Assembly: GCF_026745355.1 (NCBI RefSeq)
Contig: NC_079209.1
Span: 15,701,301 to 15,765,300, forward strand
Length of the DNA stretch: 64,000 nt
Source: Beta vulgaris subsp. vulgaris
Taxonomy: Eukaryota > Streptophyta > Magnoliopsida > Caryophyllales > Amaranthaceae
Direction: 5' to 3'
Shown piece after piece: positions 36,347 through 48,446 of this stretch. The stretch's first letter is position 1. Every line of letters begins with the position of its first letter. A model generated the notes under the pieces. That model was not told the DNA's origin. It worked only from the letters and a program-made list of their open reading frames with translations, and ran no database searches. A program made the position numbers and the translations under genes.

Positions 36347-37075
36347 CTGTTTATTGCAGGGTCACTTGTGTGGATTCTGCTATATGTGCTCTATACTTAG
36401 GTGTAGTCTTCATTCTTGTAATATTTTTTTTTTTTGAAGGGATCATTCTTGTAAATTGGTCTACATAATCTTTTTTTTTTTTTTTTTTTGAGATTTGAGT
36501 TTTCACCAATGTTTGCTTACAGAGTAATGGAATTTACACTTTTTTGGTTGTTTTTGGCGCTGGGGGGTAATACGTACAACACTTAACCGTCTTGAAGTTA
36601 ACAGTGTACATGTACTAGATAATCTTTTGACACTGATTATGCTTGAGGTTGAGGTGGAGTAGTCGCATTGCTTTTTACCTCATATCTCTAAGGTCTAGGA
36701 AACAAATCTCATGGAATTCATTTGAGAATTTTCTCTTACTCCCCCGGGTGAGTCTCCTTCATCTTACCTTGAAAAACAAAATCTTTTCTGACACTGATTA
36801 TGCTTGAACTGTATTGTATTTCATAGTATATGAGCCCATTTTTTAACCATACATGTATCCTGTTGTACCAATACTTTTAAGCACTTGTAGTCTAGAACGC
36901 TTTTATTGGAATTGGATCTTCCATTTATTTTGTCAGCAAGTCATGGGTGGAGGGAGTGGGAATTTAACTACTTCTAAAAAACTCTTACATAAAAGAGAGA
37001 AGTGTCTTATTTATTTTAGGACGGATTAAATAGAAAAAATGACTATATATAAGGATTGGTTGTGAACCTGAATCG
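36347..37075. other. ALG14 3' flank
   Basis: Probable 3' UTR followed by AT-rich sequence with T-runs at 36424-36435 and 36471-36489. No gene recognised. Confidence 0.45.
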
Positions 37076-37077
37076 TA

Positions 37078-37336
37078 CTCCTTCCGTTTCATTTTAATTT
37101 ACACACTTTGACATTTTACACTATTCACAAATTTCACTTTGACCATCATTTGTGATTTATACGCGGATGAAAATATAGTCATGTGAGATCTTGTTAGATT
37201 CATCATAACATGTATTTTATTAATATGTACTTTTTATAATTTTTATAAATACAAAACTAAAAATATATCTCCTCAAAATTTTACATTGGCATGCGTGAAA
37301 AGTATAAGTGTGTAGATTAAAATGAAACGGAGTGAG
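37078..37336. mobile_element. Stowaway-like MITE, 259 bp
   Basis: Ends ctccttccgtttcatttta and its complement taaaatgaaacggagtgag. TA duplications at 37076-37077 and 37337-37338, the Tc1/mariner Stowaway signature. Homologous in its interior to the split copy at 39003-39487. Confidence 0.88.
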
Positions 37337-37338
37337 TA

Positions 37339-38793
37339 TGATTGTGTTACGTAGTAAATTATTCTATCCTTTATTTATGTGCACATTTCTACCTTATAAT
37401 TGGCGTATAACAATTGGTGTATAATATATTGTAAATTAGAATTGTGCTATTTAGTAAACTTCTCATTTGATCTTTTACATTCAATTTATGGTATTGAAAA
37501 CAAAGTTTTTACAACTTTTATGGAGCTTATTTTAAATCATATTAATGATACAACATAATTTTTAAAAAAATATATAAACACTTGTATTCCTGAAATATTC
37601 TAAAACAAAACGCAATTAGATTCCTAAGATATCCTAAACCATCAAGCACATGATATCTCAGAAAATACATTATTCATAAAACGTATATAAAATTCAGCTA
37701 AATAAATTCTTGATGATTTAAAAACTACACACAAGTTTCCTTATTTCTTGAGATTGTAATTGTTTTTGTTCATTGAATATTGACTATTAAGACTTTTAAC
37801 ATTCTAGGTTAGGAATAAAGATTAATTTATATTTATTTAAAGTGTTATTCAATACAAGCAATTTGTGAACTTTAGATTGTTTGCAACTCTATGTGGAATG
37901 CTCCTGTGAAACATCCTGATTGGATTGTAAAGAATATTCAGTTCATAGAGATGTGTGTCGTAGAATTAAAAGCTTTGTTGAGTTACATTGGACAGATGAG
38001 GAAAGGAATTGGTTAAACATACTTGTAGATTTTTTTTTGAAGGGAAACATACTTATAGATAGATGTGTATAAATTTTGTTTTTACGTGTGCTCGTTGAGA
38101 AGGTTTCTTTCTCTGCAATTTAGTTTGTAATTAGATGACTCTTTCATGGCTTTCGTAATATATTCTTATGTTTTAACCAAAAAAAAAAAAAAAGGGAGGG
38201 GAGACACATTATTTACGGGTGAGGAAAGAGATAGAGGGAGAAAAAGAGGGTGCATATGAAGATGAGAGAGGTGCAGAGAAAGAATCCCCAAATAAGTAAT
38301 TTTGTAACAAACTCCCAACTTATTGTTTGTTCCATTGGCTTTTTGGTAACTTTAATGGGCCGAAAATTCAAATTGGTTTTTGAGAAAAAAAATGGTTATC
38401 GTGTAGAATTGTGTTAGAGTCTTTTGTTGTTTCGTGTCTAAATATTAATTTTTTTATAGTTTAATTAATACATACTTTAATGGTCTAACATAGGTTTTAA
38501 GGACAATAATTTAAGGATTGACTTATATAATTCCGGTCCTGTATGCACGTGTTGAGGTATTAGTTGAAAAAACATCTTTCAAAATTTATTTTATCTCTAA
38601 AACAATGACATTTCCTAAAACAATTTAAATGGACATTGACATTGAAATTCCTTAATATATATGCTATTGTTTCCCCTTTAAAAATATATTAACCGACTAT
38701 CAGATAAAAATAGACTATATCATACGATGCCTAGTGCACAAGAAGTTATTGTGTACCGGGTCCATCTATTTTTATAATGTTTTCTTATAGAAT
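37339..38793. other. Intergenic, AT-rich
   Basis: No gene recognised. The A-run at 38179-38193 preceded by a long T/A-rich stretch could be the tail of an unrecognised retroposon. Confidence 0.45.
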
Positions 38794-38810
38794 AAAGATA
38801 GATGGTAGGA

Positions 38811-38886
38811 TCCCTTCGGGGAAATCTGATAAATTGGAACGATATTAGCATGGCCCGTGCGGAAGGATGGCGCACAAATCCAAAAA
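38811..38886 (+). pseudogene. U6 snRNA retropseudogene with 17-bp target duplications
   Basis: The body matches plant U6 from its 5' end: tcccttcggggaaatctgat, aaattggaacgata, ttagcatggccc and a degenerate ggaaggatggcgcacaaatc. About 9 bases around the ACAGAGA box are missing, so it cannot act in splicing. An A-run follows, and the 17-bp sequence aaagatagatggtagga is present on both sides (38794-38810 and 38887-38903). Tail plus duplication is the hallmark of LINE-machinery retroposition. No U6 promoter (USE/TATA) is seen upstream. Confidence 0.88.
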
Positions 38887-39002
38887 AAAGATAGATGGTA
38901 GGAAACTTGGAGTTCAAGGTCGTTGTCAATGTAACCTTTTGATATATAATAAATAAATAAAAAGATTATTATTTTTTCGGTTTAGGATATATTTCCCATA
39001 TA

Positions 39003-39487
39003 CTTCTTCCGTTTAGAAATAGTTGCACCAATTCTATAGTATTCACTATTCACATCTTAGACTTAGGGCCTGTTCTCCCCAGCTTATTTTCAGTTCAGTT
39101 CAGTTCAGTGCAGTTCAATTTTGTTTAGTTCAGTTCAGTTCAATTCAGTTCATCTCTAGACAATACTTTACTATCACATATCACTAATCATTTCAGTTCA
39201 GTTTAATTCAGTTCAGTTCAATTCAGTTCAGTTTAATTCAATTCAATTCAGTTCAGTTCAGCTGTTTTATGCCGAAGAGAACAAACCTTTAGATTGTCTT
39301 TGGTGATTTATATTTTAGAAGAAACATAGTGATATGAGATCTTGTTAAATTCGTCTTGATGTATATTTTATTAGTATCGACTTTTTATGATTTTTACTTA
39401 TTAATAATTAAAGATATTATTGTTTGAAATCATGCATAGGTAAACGTGAAAACATGAAATGGTGCAACTATTTTTAAATAGAGGAAG
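39003..39487. mobile_element. Stowaway-like MITE, 259 bp net, split by a nested element
   Basis: Ends cttcttccgtttagaaatag and its complement, TA duplications at 39001-39002 and 39488-39489. Removing the 223-bp insert and one TTA leaves exactly 259 bp, the length of the copy at 37078, with shared interior such as gagatcttgtta. Confidence 0.85.
39066..39288. mobile_element. 223-bp element rich in ttcag repeats inside the Stowaway
   Basis: Inverted ends gggcctgttctc / gagaacaaacct, TTA duplications at 39063-39065 and 39289-39291. The interior is built of gttcagttcag/aattcag pentamer repeats. TTA suggests a Harbinger-like family. Confidence 0.75.
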
Positions 39488-39663
39488 TATATTCTGATAT
39501 CAATCATAATTGAGCTTTTCCATTAATTTAGCAAACATCTTCCACCAAACACAATTCCTGATCTTCTTCCATCCATAGATCGGGTAATGCTCTATTTTTT
39601 TTTTTTACAGTTACTCATATATTTATCAACATGTGTCAGTTGTCTTATAACTATTTTATTGTT

Positions 39664-40071
39664 TGTTTCTGCTAAGAAATTAAGTGTGCTTATGACACGC
39701 AAAGAGAACACCGAGTCAGAACTGAATGTCCAGAGTCACTAGTCCGTACGCCGGAATCCTGCAAAAGGTAAGGTTAAGCTGCCCCGGAGGTGGTTCCGAG
39801 ATCGCCTCTCCGACGCTCAAGTCAGTGATTAAGCTTAGAGAGATAAAGTCTAGAGAGAGATGCTCTGATTTGTTAGGTAAGAATTCAATACATGTTCATT
39901 GATGAGGGGGGTTGGTATATATAGTGCTCTGGGACCCCTAGCTGTAAACCAGCTGGAATGCACTGATCGACAGCTAGGAGGAGATCTAACGGTGGGCGCC
40001 TGAAGGCCAAATGGCTTGTTGGACCTTGATCCTCCCTTAATTGGCTTATAGCCTGAAAGTAAGCCCAAACA
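39664..40071 (-). repeat. 3' LTR of element B
   Basis: A 408-bp TG...CA LTR (minus strand TGTTTGGGCTTAC... to AGCAGAAACA), homologous to the LTRs of element A. Minus-strand TATA-like ctatatatacc near 39913-39923. Confidence 0.85.
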
Positions 40072-40216
40072 ATTAGCCCCACGACGGGAGTGGGGGACCT
40101 TGGTAGAGCGTCGCCCATTCGTGGCGGAACCTTGATTACCATGGGCCCCTTGGAATGGAGAACTAGGACCCACGACTTTAAAAGGGGACTGATTTGACCC
40201 TGACGAAGAAGGAGGG

Positions 40217-40545
40217 GGCCGACCTGATCTCCCATGGGAGGGAGAAGGGAAGTGCCGACCCGGTCTCCCATGAACGGGAGAAGGGCGTGTCGACCCGGTC
40301 TCCCATGGAAGGGAGAGCGAGGGCCGTGCCGACCCGGGCTCCCATGAAGGGAGAGGGGCGTGCCGACCCGGTCTCCCAGGGAAGGGAGAGGGGCGTGCCG
40401 ACCCGATCTCCCAGGGAAGGGAGAGGGGCGCACCGACCCGGTTTCCCATGGAGGGGAGAGGAGAGTACTGATGCGGTCCCAATGGAAGGGAGGGCGTAGC
40501 GCCAACCCGGTCACATGGAAGGGAGAGGGGAATGTCGACCTGGTG
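40217..40545. repeat. About 35-bp tandem array of element B, 9 copies
   Basis: Units gccgacccggtctcccatg...gggaga(g)gggcgt, the counterpart of the 38-bp array of element A with the same gccgaccc(gg)tct head and self-complementary tctccc/gggaga core. Confidence 0.85.
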
Positions 40546-40623
40546 TTTAACTCACACCCTGGTGGCCTTATGTCTGGACGCTACTTGAACAAGGACTAAC
40601 GAACCCCAAATTCGTCCGAGTGG

Positions 40624-41030
40624 GTGCCTTCTTTCGGTCGGCCCTTTTTTGGCTAGAAAGTGACTCGACTAAGAGGGGGAAGGCCTCCTTGGGCCGAGTG
40701 GGTTTGACGCTGCTCGGATGAGGGGCTAATGAGCCCCAAGCTTGTCCGAACAGGTGCCTTCTTTCGCTAAGCTCTCTTCGGCTAGGAAAGTGACTCGGCT
40801 AAGGGGGGGAAGGCCTCCTTCAACCGAGTAGGTTGTACGCTGCTCGAATGAGGGGATAATGAGCCCCAAGCTTGTCCGAACAGGTGCCTTCTTTCGCTAA
40901 GCTCTCTTTGGCTAGGAAAGTGACTTGGCCAGGGGGGGAAGGCCTCCTTAGGTCGAGTAGGTTGGACGTTGCTCGGATGAGAGGCTAATGAGCCCCAAGC
41001 TTGTCCGAGCAGTTGCCTTAGAAGCTGACT
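40624..41030. repeat. 130-bp tandem array of element B, 3 copies plus partial
   Basis: Units begin gtgccttctttcg at 40624, 40753 and 40883 with a further start near 41012. Period and stem-loop (gctcgga...tccgagc with ggggc...gcccc) match element A although the rest differs. Confidence 0.85.
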
Positions 41031-41339
41031 TGAGTTTGAGGCACTTGGTGTTTGAGCTGGCTGTGCCAACTAGAATGGCCGAGCTCGGTGATTTGAGCTG
41101 GTGAACCCAATATTAAGCTGTCAAGTTGATCATAGCTCCACTGCTCCTTCAATGCCACATGGCACTCATGGATTCTTGGGTTGTTGGGCAACATGTTGGT
41201 GTTTCAACTTCCGGGAATTGGGCGAAACTTCGCGACGTTTCATCTTCTTTGGGGCGCGCCTCTTGGAATAATATGGACATTTGGGCTGCTTGAGAGAGGT
41301 CCAATAAGGGTGCTTGAAGGCAGGTCACGGTCCATTATC

Positions 41340-41592
41340 GGACGCGGGGCGTGGCGCTCGAGGATTTCGCCTATAAGTATGGGGAAAAGAGAGATTTTCA
41401 GAGATTCTTTTTTTCATAATTCTCTCTCTAAACTTTGAAATTCTCTCTTTCTCTCTCCACTTTCAAGCTTCTTTCTCTCTCTAAGTCCGGGCTAAGTTCT
41501 CCGTCCGACCAGGTATGCTTTTCTTTTGATTTTCATTTAATTCCTTTTCTTTTCTTTTAATAAAATCGGCCGAACCCCTCTATTAATAAATA
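41340..41592 (+). promoter_or_regulatory. Putative aORF promoter and leader of element B
   Basis: TATA (tataagta, 41372-41379), CT-rich leader and the possible donor gaccag|gtatg (41512), the same order as in element A. Confidence 0.55.
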
Positions 41593-43555
41593 ATGGGGAG
41601 CTCGTCCGAGTCAGTGGCACACCCTCTTCACCTCCTTATAATATAGCCGAGGAGGTGAGGGGAATGGGAATGGTATTGGTGTCGACTTTAATAAGTTGCC
41701 TGGATCCCTCGGCTGTGTCTAATGCGCTTTCCCTTCCGAGTACTCCTTCACAGGCCGAGGAGGAGGAGGCCGAGGGTGCCATCCCCCTTCCTTGGGAGGT
41801 GTCCTTGGCTTATCCCTCCTCGAGGAGTTACTTAGACCAATATCTGTCTGATGGTGTAGTTAGGGTAACTATGCCGGGAAAAGAAGGCGAAGCTTCATCA
41901 TTTGGCCATTTCGAGTATCCTGAAATAGACCCGAAGGGCGGTCTGGAAGCGAAGTTCCCTCTTCCTTATTTAATATAAGCAATATTAGAAGACCCTCAGG
42001 GCCAAGCCGCGAGATTCCAAATAAGGGACCCCTTCCTATTGGTTCGACACGATGCAAGTCACACAATTCTGGCTCCTCTCCCGGGCTGCACAACTTGTTA
42101 TTACAAAGCTATGGAAATGGGCCTCAGGTTCCCTCTGACCCAGTTCGAGAAGGACCTTATGAACGCCTACAACCTTTGTCTGGGTCAGATATCTCCCAAC
42201 TCCTAGGGATGGATTTTGGCAGTCCAGGTAATATGTGAGATGTTGGGTGTTAAGCCGACCGTGACCCTCTGGCGCCATATGTACAAACTGGTTGAGATGA
42301 TGGCCAGGGAGCATGGTCCAGGCTGGTGGTGCTTCCAAGCTAGGAGGGGGTACCGATCCGTACTTGATCTCCCTTCATCACAAAAGGGGTTCCGAAGGGG
42401 CTTCGCCTTCGTCTACTTCGGGGGAGAATGGGGTGTCCTGATCGTGCCTTCTGCCTCCGAGCCGAACCACGAGCTGAACTTTAAAGTACCCGAGTTGACT
42501 GACGACGAGGTCGTGGCTGCTTGCTATATGCAGTTAGATACCAAGATCGTCGATGGCGGAGAGGTCTTTGTTGCCGGCAATTGGCTTTTGAGCTGCAAAC
42601 TCTTCAAGAATGAAAATTTCTTGACCGCCATGGGGCTAAACCCGGCCTTTCCCAAGGGTAATTTGGCAGAGGGGGCTGGTTTACTTGCTTATTTTCTGTT
42701 TTATCTTGTTTTTCTAACTTGCCGCAGTTCTTGCAGAGGCTTCCCTTGCTTATATCAGAGAGACCGACCCAGAAATGGCGGAACGAATGACTGCGGCATC
42801 TCTGAAGACGGCTCGGAACAGAGCCGAAATGAAGGCCAAGACTTTGCACAAGCCGGCGCCTCCCAAGGTAATTTGTCTGAGCCATTTTGCCACTTTGTGG
42901 GTCTTCGAATCTTGCTAACTTTTCAACTGTTACATGACCCGTCTAACCTCAAGCCCAAGAAATGCAAGGAACGAGCCAACGACAAGGTCGCGCTGACCGA
43001 AAAGGCGTTGGCTAAGGCTCGGGCCGAAAAGGAGGCGGCGGCTAAAAAGGCTAAGACGGACGTCTCTGTTGAGGTGAATAGCCCCCGGGTAGGCTCCGGG
43101 GCTGAAGACACCCATATTCCTTTGCATGCCTCGAATTTCATTCCGACCGGCAGCTCGAGTTATACACCCGCCTCACCGACCCCATCGCAAACTGACAGGA
43201 TGGTGGCCGAGACGATGGTGCCGTTCACTCAGATGTCCAAGGCATCCAAGAAGAAAAGAGTCAACGAGGCCATGGACATCATCTACATCCAAGCCTACCG
43301 GGACCACATTAACGAGGTCAATGGGAGGAATGAGACGAACGAGCTTTATCTCTCCTAGCTGGATGTAAGTATTTGTCCTTTATGCTTTTTACTCCATCTA
43401 CTTCTGTTGCTAGATCTTTTGCTCTTTGCAGTTCTCCATCCGAATGACGAACGTGGCGGTGAACCGCCTCCCGCACTCCAAAGAAGTCTAGGAGCTGAGA
43501 GAGAAGGAGAAAAAACACTTCCACACTCTGTGGGAGGCGAAGGAGGGAAGGCGAC
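41593..43555 (+). pseudogene. aORF of element B, 5' part
   Basis: The start MGSSSESV is as in element A. Damage: a 1-nt loss near 41620-41635, TAA near 41977, and TAG near 42206 where element A has the Trp of PNSWGG. The core is otherwise well kept (RFPLTQFEKDL, GWWCFQARRGYRSVLDLP, VDGGEVFVAGNWLLSC, NPAFPKG) and the intron positions match (donors after cccaagg near 42658 and cccaag near 42868). The coiled-coil exon starts near 43433 and is cut by element C at 43555. Non-functional by both mutation and insertion. Confidence 0.78.
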
Positions 43556-44866
43556 TGTAACACCTCGTATTTTTTATACTATTTAGTAGTTATTTATATT
43601 ATTTTAGTTTAAAATAATTTAAAATATATTTTATCATATATATATATATATATAAATATATATATATTTATATATTTAGTTTCTCATTTGACTTTATTTT
43701 AAAAATAGCCCAAAACTTATTCCTAGTTGACTATTTTAAGTACCATTAAGTTAGCTAAACCAAGTTATAAAAGAAAAGTAAAGGAAAAGAAAAATAAAAG
43801 AAAAAAAAGAAAGGCAAAAGGAAAAAAGAAAGAAGAGTGGTGCTTCTGTTTTTGAAACCAAAAACCACGACTCATCTTTAACCTTTTTAATTTTATTCCT
43901 TTCTCTCTCTATTTCTTGCTTCATCACCATTAAGAACTTTAGATTTTTGTTTACCCATTGTCACACGTCTTCAGCCCAACCGTCCATCATCCATCTTCAC
44001 TTGTTTTGTGGGCAATTTCGAAGAGGAGAAATAGGATTTTGGGGTGCGGTTTTTGGGTGAAAAATCGAGTCAAGGAGACGAAATTTTGGGTCTTTTTACA
44101 CTCTTCTACATACTAATTGCGTTATTAATCGGTTTACATTGTGTTTGGATCGGTATTACGATGCTATTTATGGAGCTTTTAAATTGTTTTGACGAAGTTT
44201 ATATCAAAATAATTTATGAGATTATTTAACATATTATTAAAAGGAGAAAGTTCCTCATGAGACAAGTTTGAGTTTGTTAAAAGGAGGAAGTTCCTCGTGA
44301 GACAAGTTTGAGATTATTAAAAGGAGGAAGTTCCTCTATGTTACTAAGTTGAGATTTTGAAAGGAGGAAGTTCCTCACCTTACAAGGGTTTATAAAGTTT
44401 TATTGTGGGGTTGCCGGTAAGTGGTATTCTCCGAGTTTGGAAGTATGTTGAGTTAACAGTGTCTCAACAATATATTTGAGTAGTTGGGAGTATGTTGATC
44501 AATACTCTTGCCATTTGTCTTCTTTCTTGGTACGTTATCAAGTTAGGGGTATGCAAACTAGGGTCTTTGGAGTTTACCTTATCTAGTGAGCCTATCTAGC
44601 TCATTGGATTTTTATTACTTCCTACTCACATATTTCAAAGGAGTTATATTTGAAAGTTTTACAAAATGGTTTAGAAAGAAAGTAAAGTGGATTTGAATTA
44701 TTGAAGGTTGTCTATTATATTCAAGTTAGAATGTTGTACAAGTGAAATGATTTTGTGGAATACTATGTATGTATTCCACCTGCACATTGGATAGTTCAAA
44801 GTTGTTATTGGTATAAAATCTTGCTCAGCCTTTTGGCTGATATTACATGTCTTCAATGTGCAGGGC
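43556..44866 (+). repeat. 5' LTR of element C (internally deleted, 3' end lost)
   Basis: Co-linear with the LTR at 48277 from tgtaacac through the (AT)n tract and the kinked 43-bp repeats to ttcaatgtgcagggcttg. Relative to the other copy about 700 bp are missing near 44127, and the last roughly 290 bp of the LTR, including its TTACA end and the PBS, are absent. Confidence 0.7.
44235..44385. repeat. Four degenerate about 43-bp units with gaggaagttcctc
   Basis: Four consecutive units ttaaaaggaggaagttcctc(g/a)tgagacaag, each a near-palindrome, part of the LTR of element C. The same block is at 49694-49845 in the second LTR. Confidence 0.85.
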
Positions 44867-47800
44867 TTGTTAGTCTTGTTGCGTGATGGCATGCACGAAA
44901 TGTAGTTGGTATGAATTGTTAATCGAAAACCTTATAGGGAAGGGTTTGACTATGTCTTGGATATGCTAGTCTTGTTGACTAAGTGTTATGAATTGACTTG
45001 TTAGTCTATGACTTTGTGTTGAGGCTATAATGAGAGTTGAAACTCGAGTTATTGGCTCTCTTGGCCATGCCTATAGACCTTGTTTACGTGAGTTTAAAGT
45101 AGTCTAGCGAGTCATGAGATGACTATCACTATAAGTTGTTGTGTTCTGGTGACTTTCATGGTGTATTCATGGTGAAGTGGATAGCTAAAGTAAAACAGAA
45201 TTAGTCCAAGTGGGTCGATTTCTCGTAGCATATCCGTGACTAGTCAAAGTCAGCTCATAACATGTTAAGGGTTAACCGTGAAGTATTATTGTTTATTTGC
45301 CGGAGTCAATGAGTCGGTTTGAGATCATTATAGAACAACTAGTAACTATCATGTACCTAGTAAGGCTATGGAGTGGTGACATATGTAAGGCATAATGTCA
45401 ACTTGAGTCATGTCGATGGTGGGACGCGTAGAATCCCCGTTATGTGATTTATTTAGTAGTGATCAAGGTCTAATAATACTAAAATGGTTAGCGAGTCTAA
45501 TGTAGACTGGTTTAACAAAGAGATTCTCTTCTCACTGAGTTTAATGTTAGGAGTATAAGTTAAAGTAATCTAAGTCTTTGGTTTAAAGTCATTACAAAGT
45601 TCTTGATTGATAGTCACTAACCTTAAATGACAAGCTACAAGCATCAAAGTTTCTTGCACTTGTTTAATGAAATGATTGTGTAGTTATAGTTATACCATAT
45701 TAATTGGCTAAGAACCTCGAGATAGCTTGGTTATAATTTATAACAGGCTCTCCTTTGTGTCGCCCTGGAGCATTAGACACCCACTTAAAGTTGAACAAAT
45801 GGTCGTTAATGACCTATAGGCTATTAGGAATGGGTAAATGTGCTCAAACTCAATTTACTTAAGCCTTGTCCGAAGAATGGGACTAAGTTATTATAATGGT
45901 TAAATTGTGTAATTGATTAATTTGATTTAAGTTTTATGTGAGTAAGGGTTAAGTGTATCATCTTGCAAGTCTATGACTAGTTGTTTGAGTAGAAATTAAT
46001 GAATTTAATAGAAACTACAGAAGTATACTGGACCATATCTATTTCATGAACCTTGAAAAGTGAGTTTAAGTCAACTTTTTATTGCTATGTTTGGAGTGTT
46101 GAGTATCGGTATACAAGGGTAATACCACTATTATTATTGATGGAGTCGTTAGTTTATGTGATTCACGTATCCTTGCATGACTTGAACTTTTATTTCGTGA
46201 AACTATAGTGTGTGAACGGTTTATGTTGTGTTATGAATGTGTTTTAGTTTTGAGACATGGTTCTAAAAAGGAGTTTCATATAAAGTAAGCTTTAGTTTCA
46301 TGTAAATAGAGCATATCATTTTCTGCAGTACCTTAGTAGCTCGATTTGGCCCTGTTTGATCAACGAGTAAGTTACCCTACCAAAGACTATGTGAGATTTT
46401 TCAATTTGTTTGTGTAGCGTGTGAAAGTGATTTAGACACGTTTCAGTTAAGGTTGTGGATTCAGTCTTGAATCGATCTAGAAATGGTTTTTCTACAACGA
46501 TTTGAATGAATTTCGGATAATTTAAGAACACGGTTTTGAAAAAGGTCTAAAAGGGGTTAAGCCTCCCACGGATTGTGAGCCTTGAAGGTTTCTCAATGGA
46601 GCTTTCTGCCGCTCTATAATGTGTTTTGAGTGTTACCAAGTAATAGGATACTTGGTGTTTACTAAAGAATATTTGGAATTGTGTTACGTGTTTTAAACTT
46701 GTCTAGTTTCGACCCAAGTAAAGTGAATAGTTGGATGGTCGGCCCCATGGTGGAGGTTTCAAGCCTCCATGCCCCCACTATCATGACTATAACCAATGCC
46801 GAAGATTTTAAACTCCTCCTTTGTTGTCAGGATTATGTTCAACCCCATTATCAGAGGTTTCAAGCCTCAATACCTCACTATTGGAAATATATGTCTTATT
46901 ATTTGAATTGATTGATCCCCGTCAAGAAACTGTTTTAAAGCGATAGAGCTTAGCATGTTGTTACTTCGGGTCTAGAAGACTGTTGTGACAATAAGAATGA
47001 TTAAGCAAAGTTTTTGCAAAACAAGAGTTCTATAAAAGGGTCATTTATTATTAGATTTCCATTAAAGAATCATTTTGAAAGACAGAAATTTGGTTGTATC
47101 CATATTCACGTGTAAGGTTATTTAAGTACTCTTTGGATGTAAATGCTTAGTATGCTTTGATGTGATTTTCGTGGTGTCATTAATTACGTGATAGTCTTAA
47201 AATCCAAAACACGTGCTATGAATGTTCATGGGTTAAGACTCTTCCCAATATTGATGCGACCATCAAAGTATTTTGTTTTGTCATTTGTGGTGTGCCTTGG
47301 TGATTGTGAGTGTTATAATAACTTCAAGTTGAAATTATAGTTGTCGACTTGTGAATTGTTTTATGTTTTTTTAGGCGAGTATGCCCAACAATGTAATGGT
47401 GATTTCATATCGTATGAGTCTTTACTTCTATTTTTTTTAGAAGAGAAATAGTACTCTTGATTCGGATTATTTGTTGCTCCGCGAAACCGTTGAGTATTGG
47501 ATTTGGAAATGCTTTTATGTATTGTGATTGTAACAGGTTTAGAACACCTTTTCTCATTTCGAGTTGTCCATTTGACAAAGGAAACTCTGCCGGATTTTCC
47601 AGAAAATCCTATGCTATCATTTAAAGCACTTGTAAACAATAGTGTAGTCATGAATTGAATTTCACACTCTACGACATAGACCAACGAGTGTGACGGTAGT
47701 AGTTCGGTTTAGCTTGACTTAGATTATTTCCCGTCGTGTCTAAGCCTTAGTAAGAAGTTGATTCCTAAGTTTGTCGGTCCATATGTGATCCTTGAAAGGA

Positions 47801-48276
47801 TAGTTGATTGTGTATGTAATATATTCCATGTTTCTTAGTTACGACATCGTATTGTAACTCTTCACAAGGTGATATTTGGAGTTCTAGTTGAGACTCTAGA
47901 CCAATAGATCTGTAAGACCCGTAGGGTTGAGAAAATAGATAGTAAACGTTTTGGCCACACCACAATACCAAAGAACTACTCGTAAGACCAAGGATGTCAT
48001 GTGTTTTATGTGTCCTCATCTCTTGTTCATGTTATTCTTAGTTACGAGGGCGTAACTTCTTTTTTTAGGGGGGGGGGGTAGAATTCATATTAATTTAGTG
48101 CATGTGTGATTGAAAGTTTTCTGATAAAGCTTCGATGTGTTTCACTCTCTACTTGTTATATTACGATGATTCCTATGATAAAGTTCGTGAGCTATTTTCA
48201 GAAACAAGAGTATAAGTTTGATCATTTGAGTAATACTTTAAGTTTCAGATTAAAACTTATTTTAAGGGAGGTAGAT
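44867..48276 (+). pseudogene. Decayed interior of element C with integrase C-terminal relic
   Basis: 3.4 kb without a long frame. At 47752-47910 the plus strand reads KKLIPKFVGPYVILERI followed by FHVS and LRHRIVTLHK-like remnants, matching the integrase C-terminal region of plant chromoviruses (xPKFVGPYxIxxRIG...NVFHVSxLR). No gag, RT or RNase H could be recognised. G-run 48068-48078 and ttttaagggaggtagat (48260-48276) are purine tracts; the latter abuts the LTR. Confidence 0.6.
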
Positions 48277-48410
48277 TGTAACACTTAGTTTTTTTTATAC
48301 TATTTAGTAGTTATTCATATTATTTTAGTTTAAAATAATTTAAAATGTATTTTATCAAATATATATATATATATATTATAATATAATATATATTTATATA
48401 TAATATATAT

Positions 48411-48446
<36 letters not shown>

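Noticed and set aside
44235..44385. Possible independent satellite
   Set aside because: The same units are present in both LTRs of element C, so they are part of its LTR.
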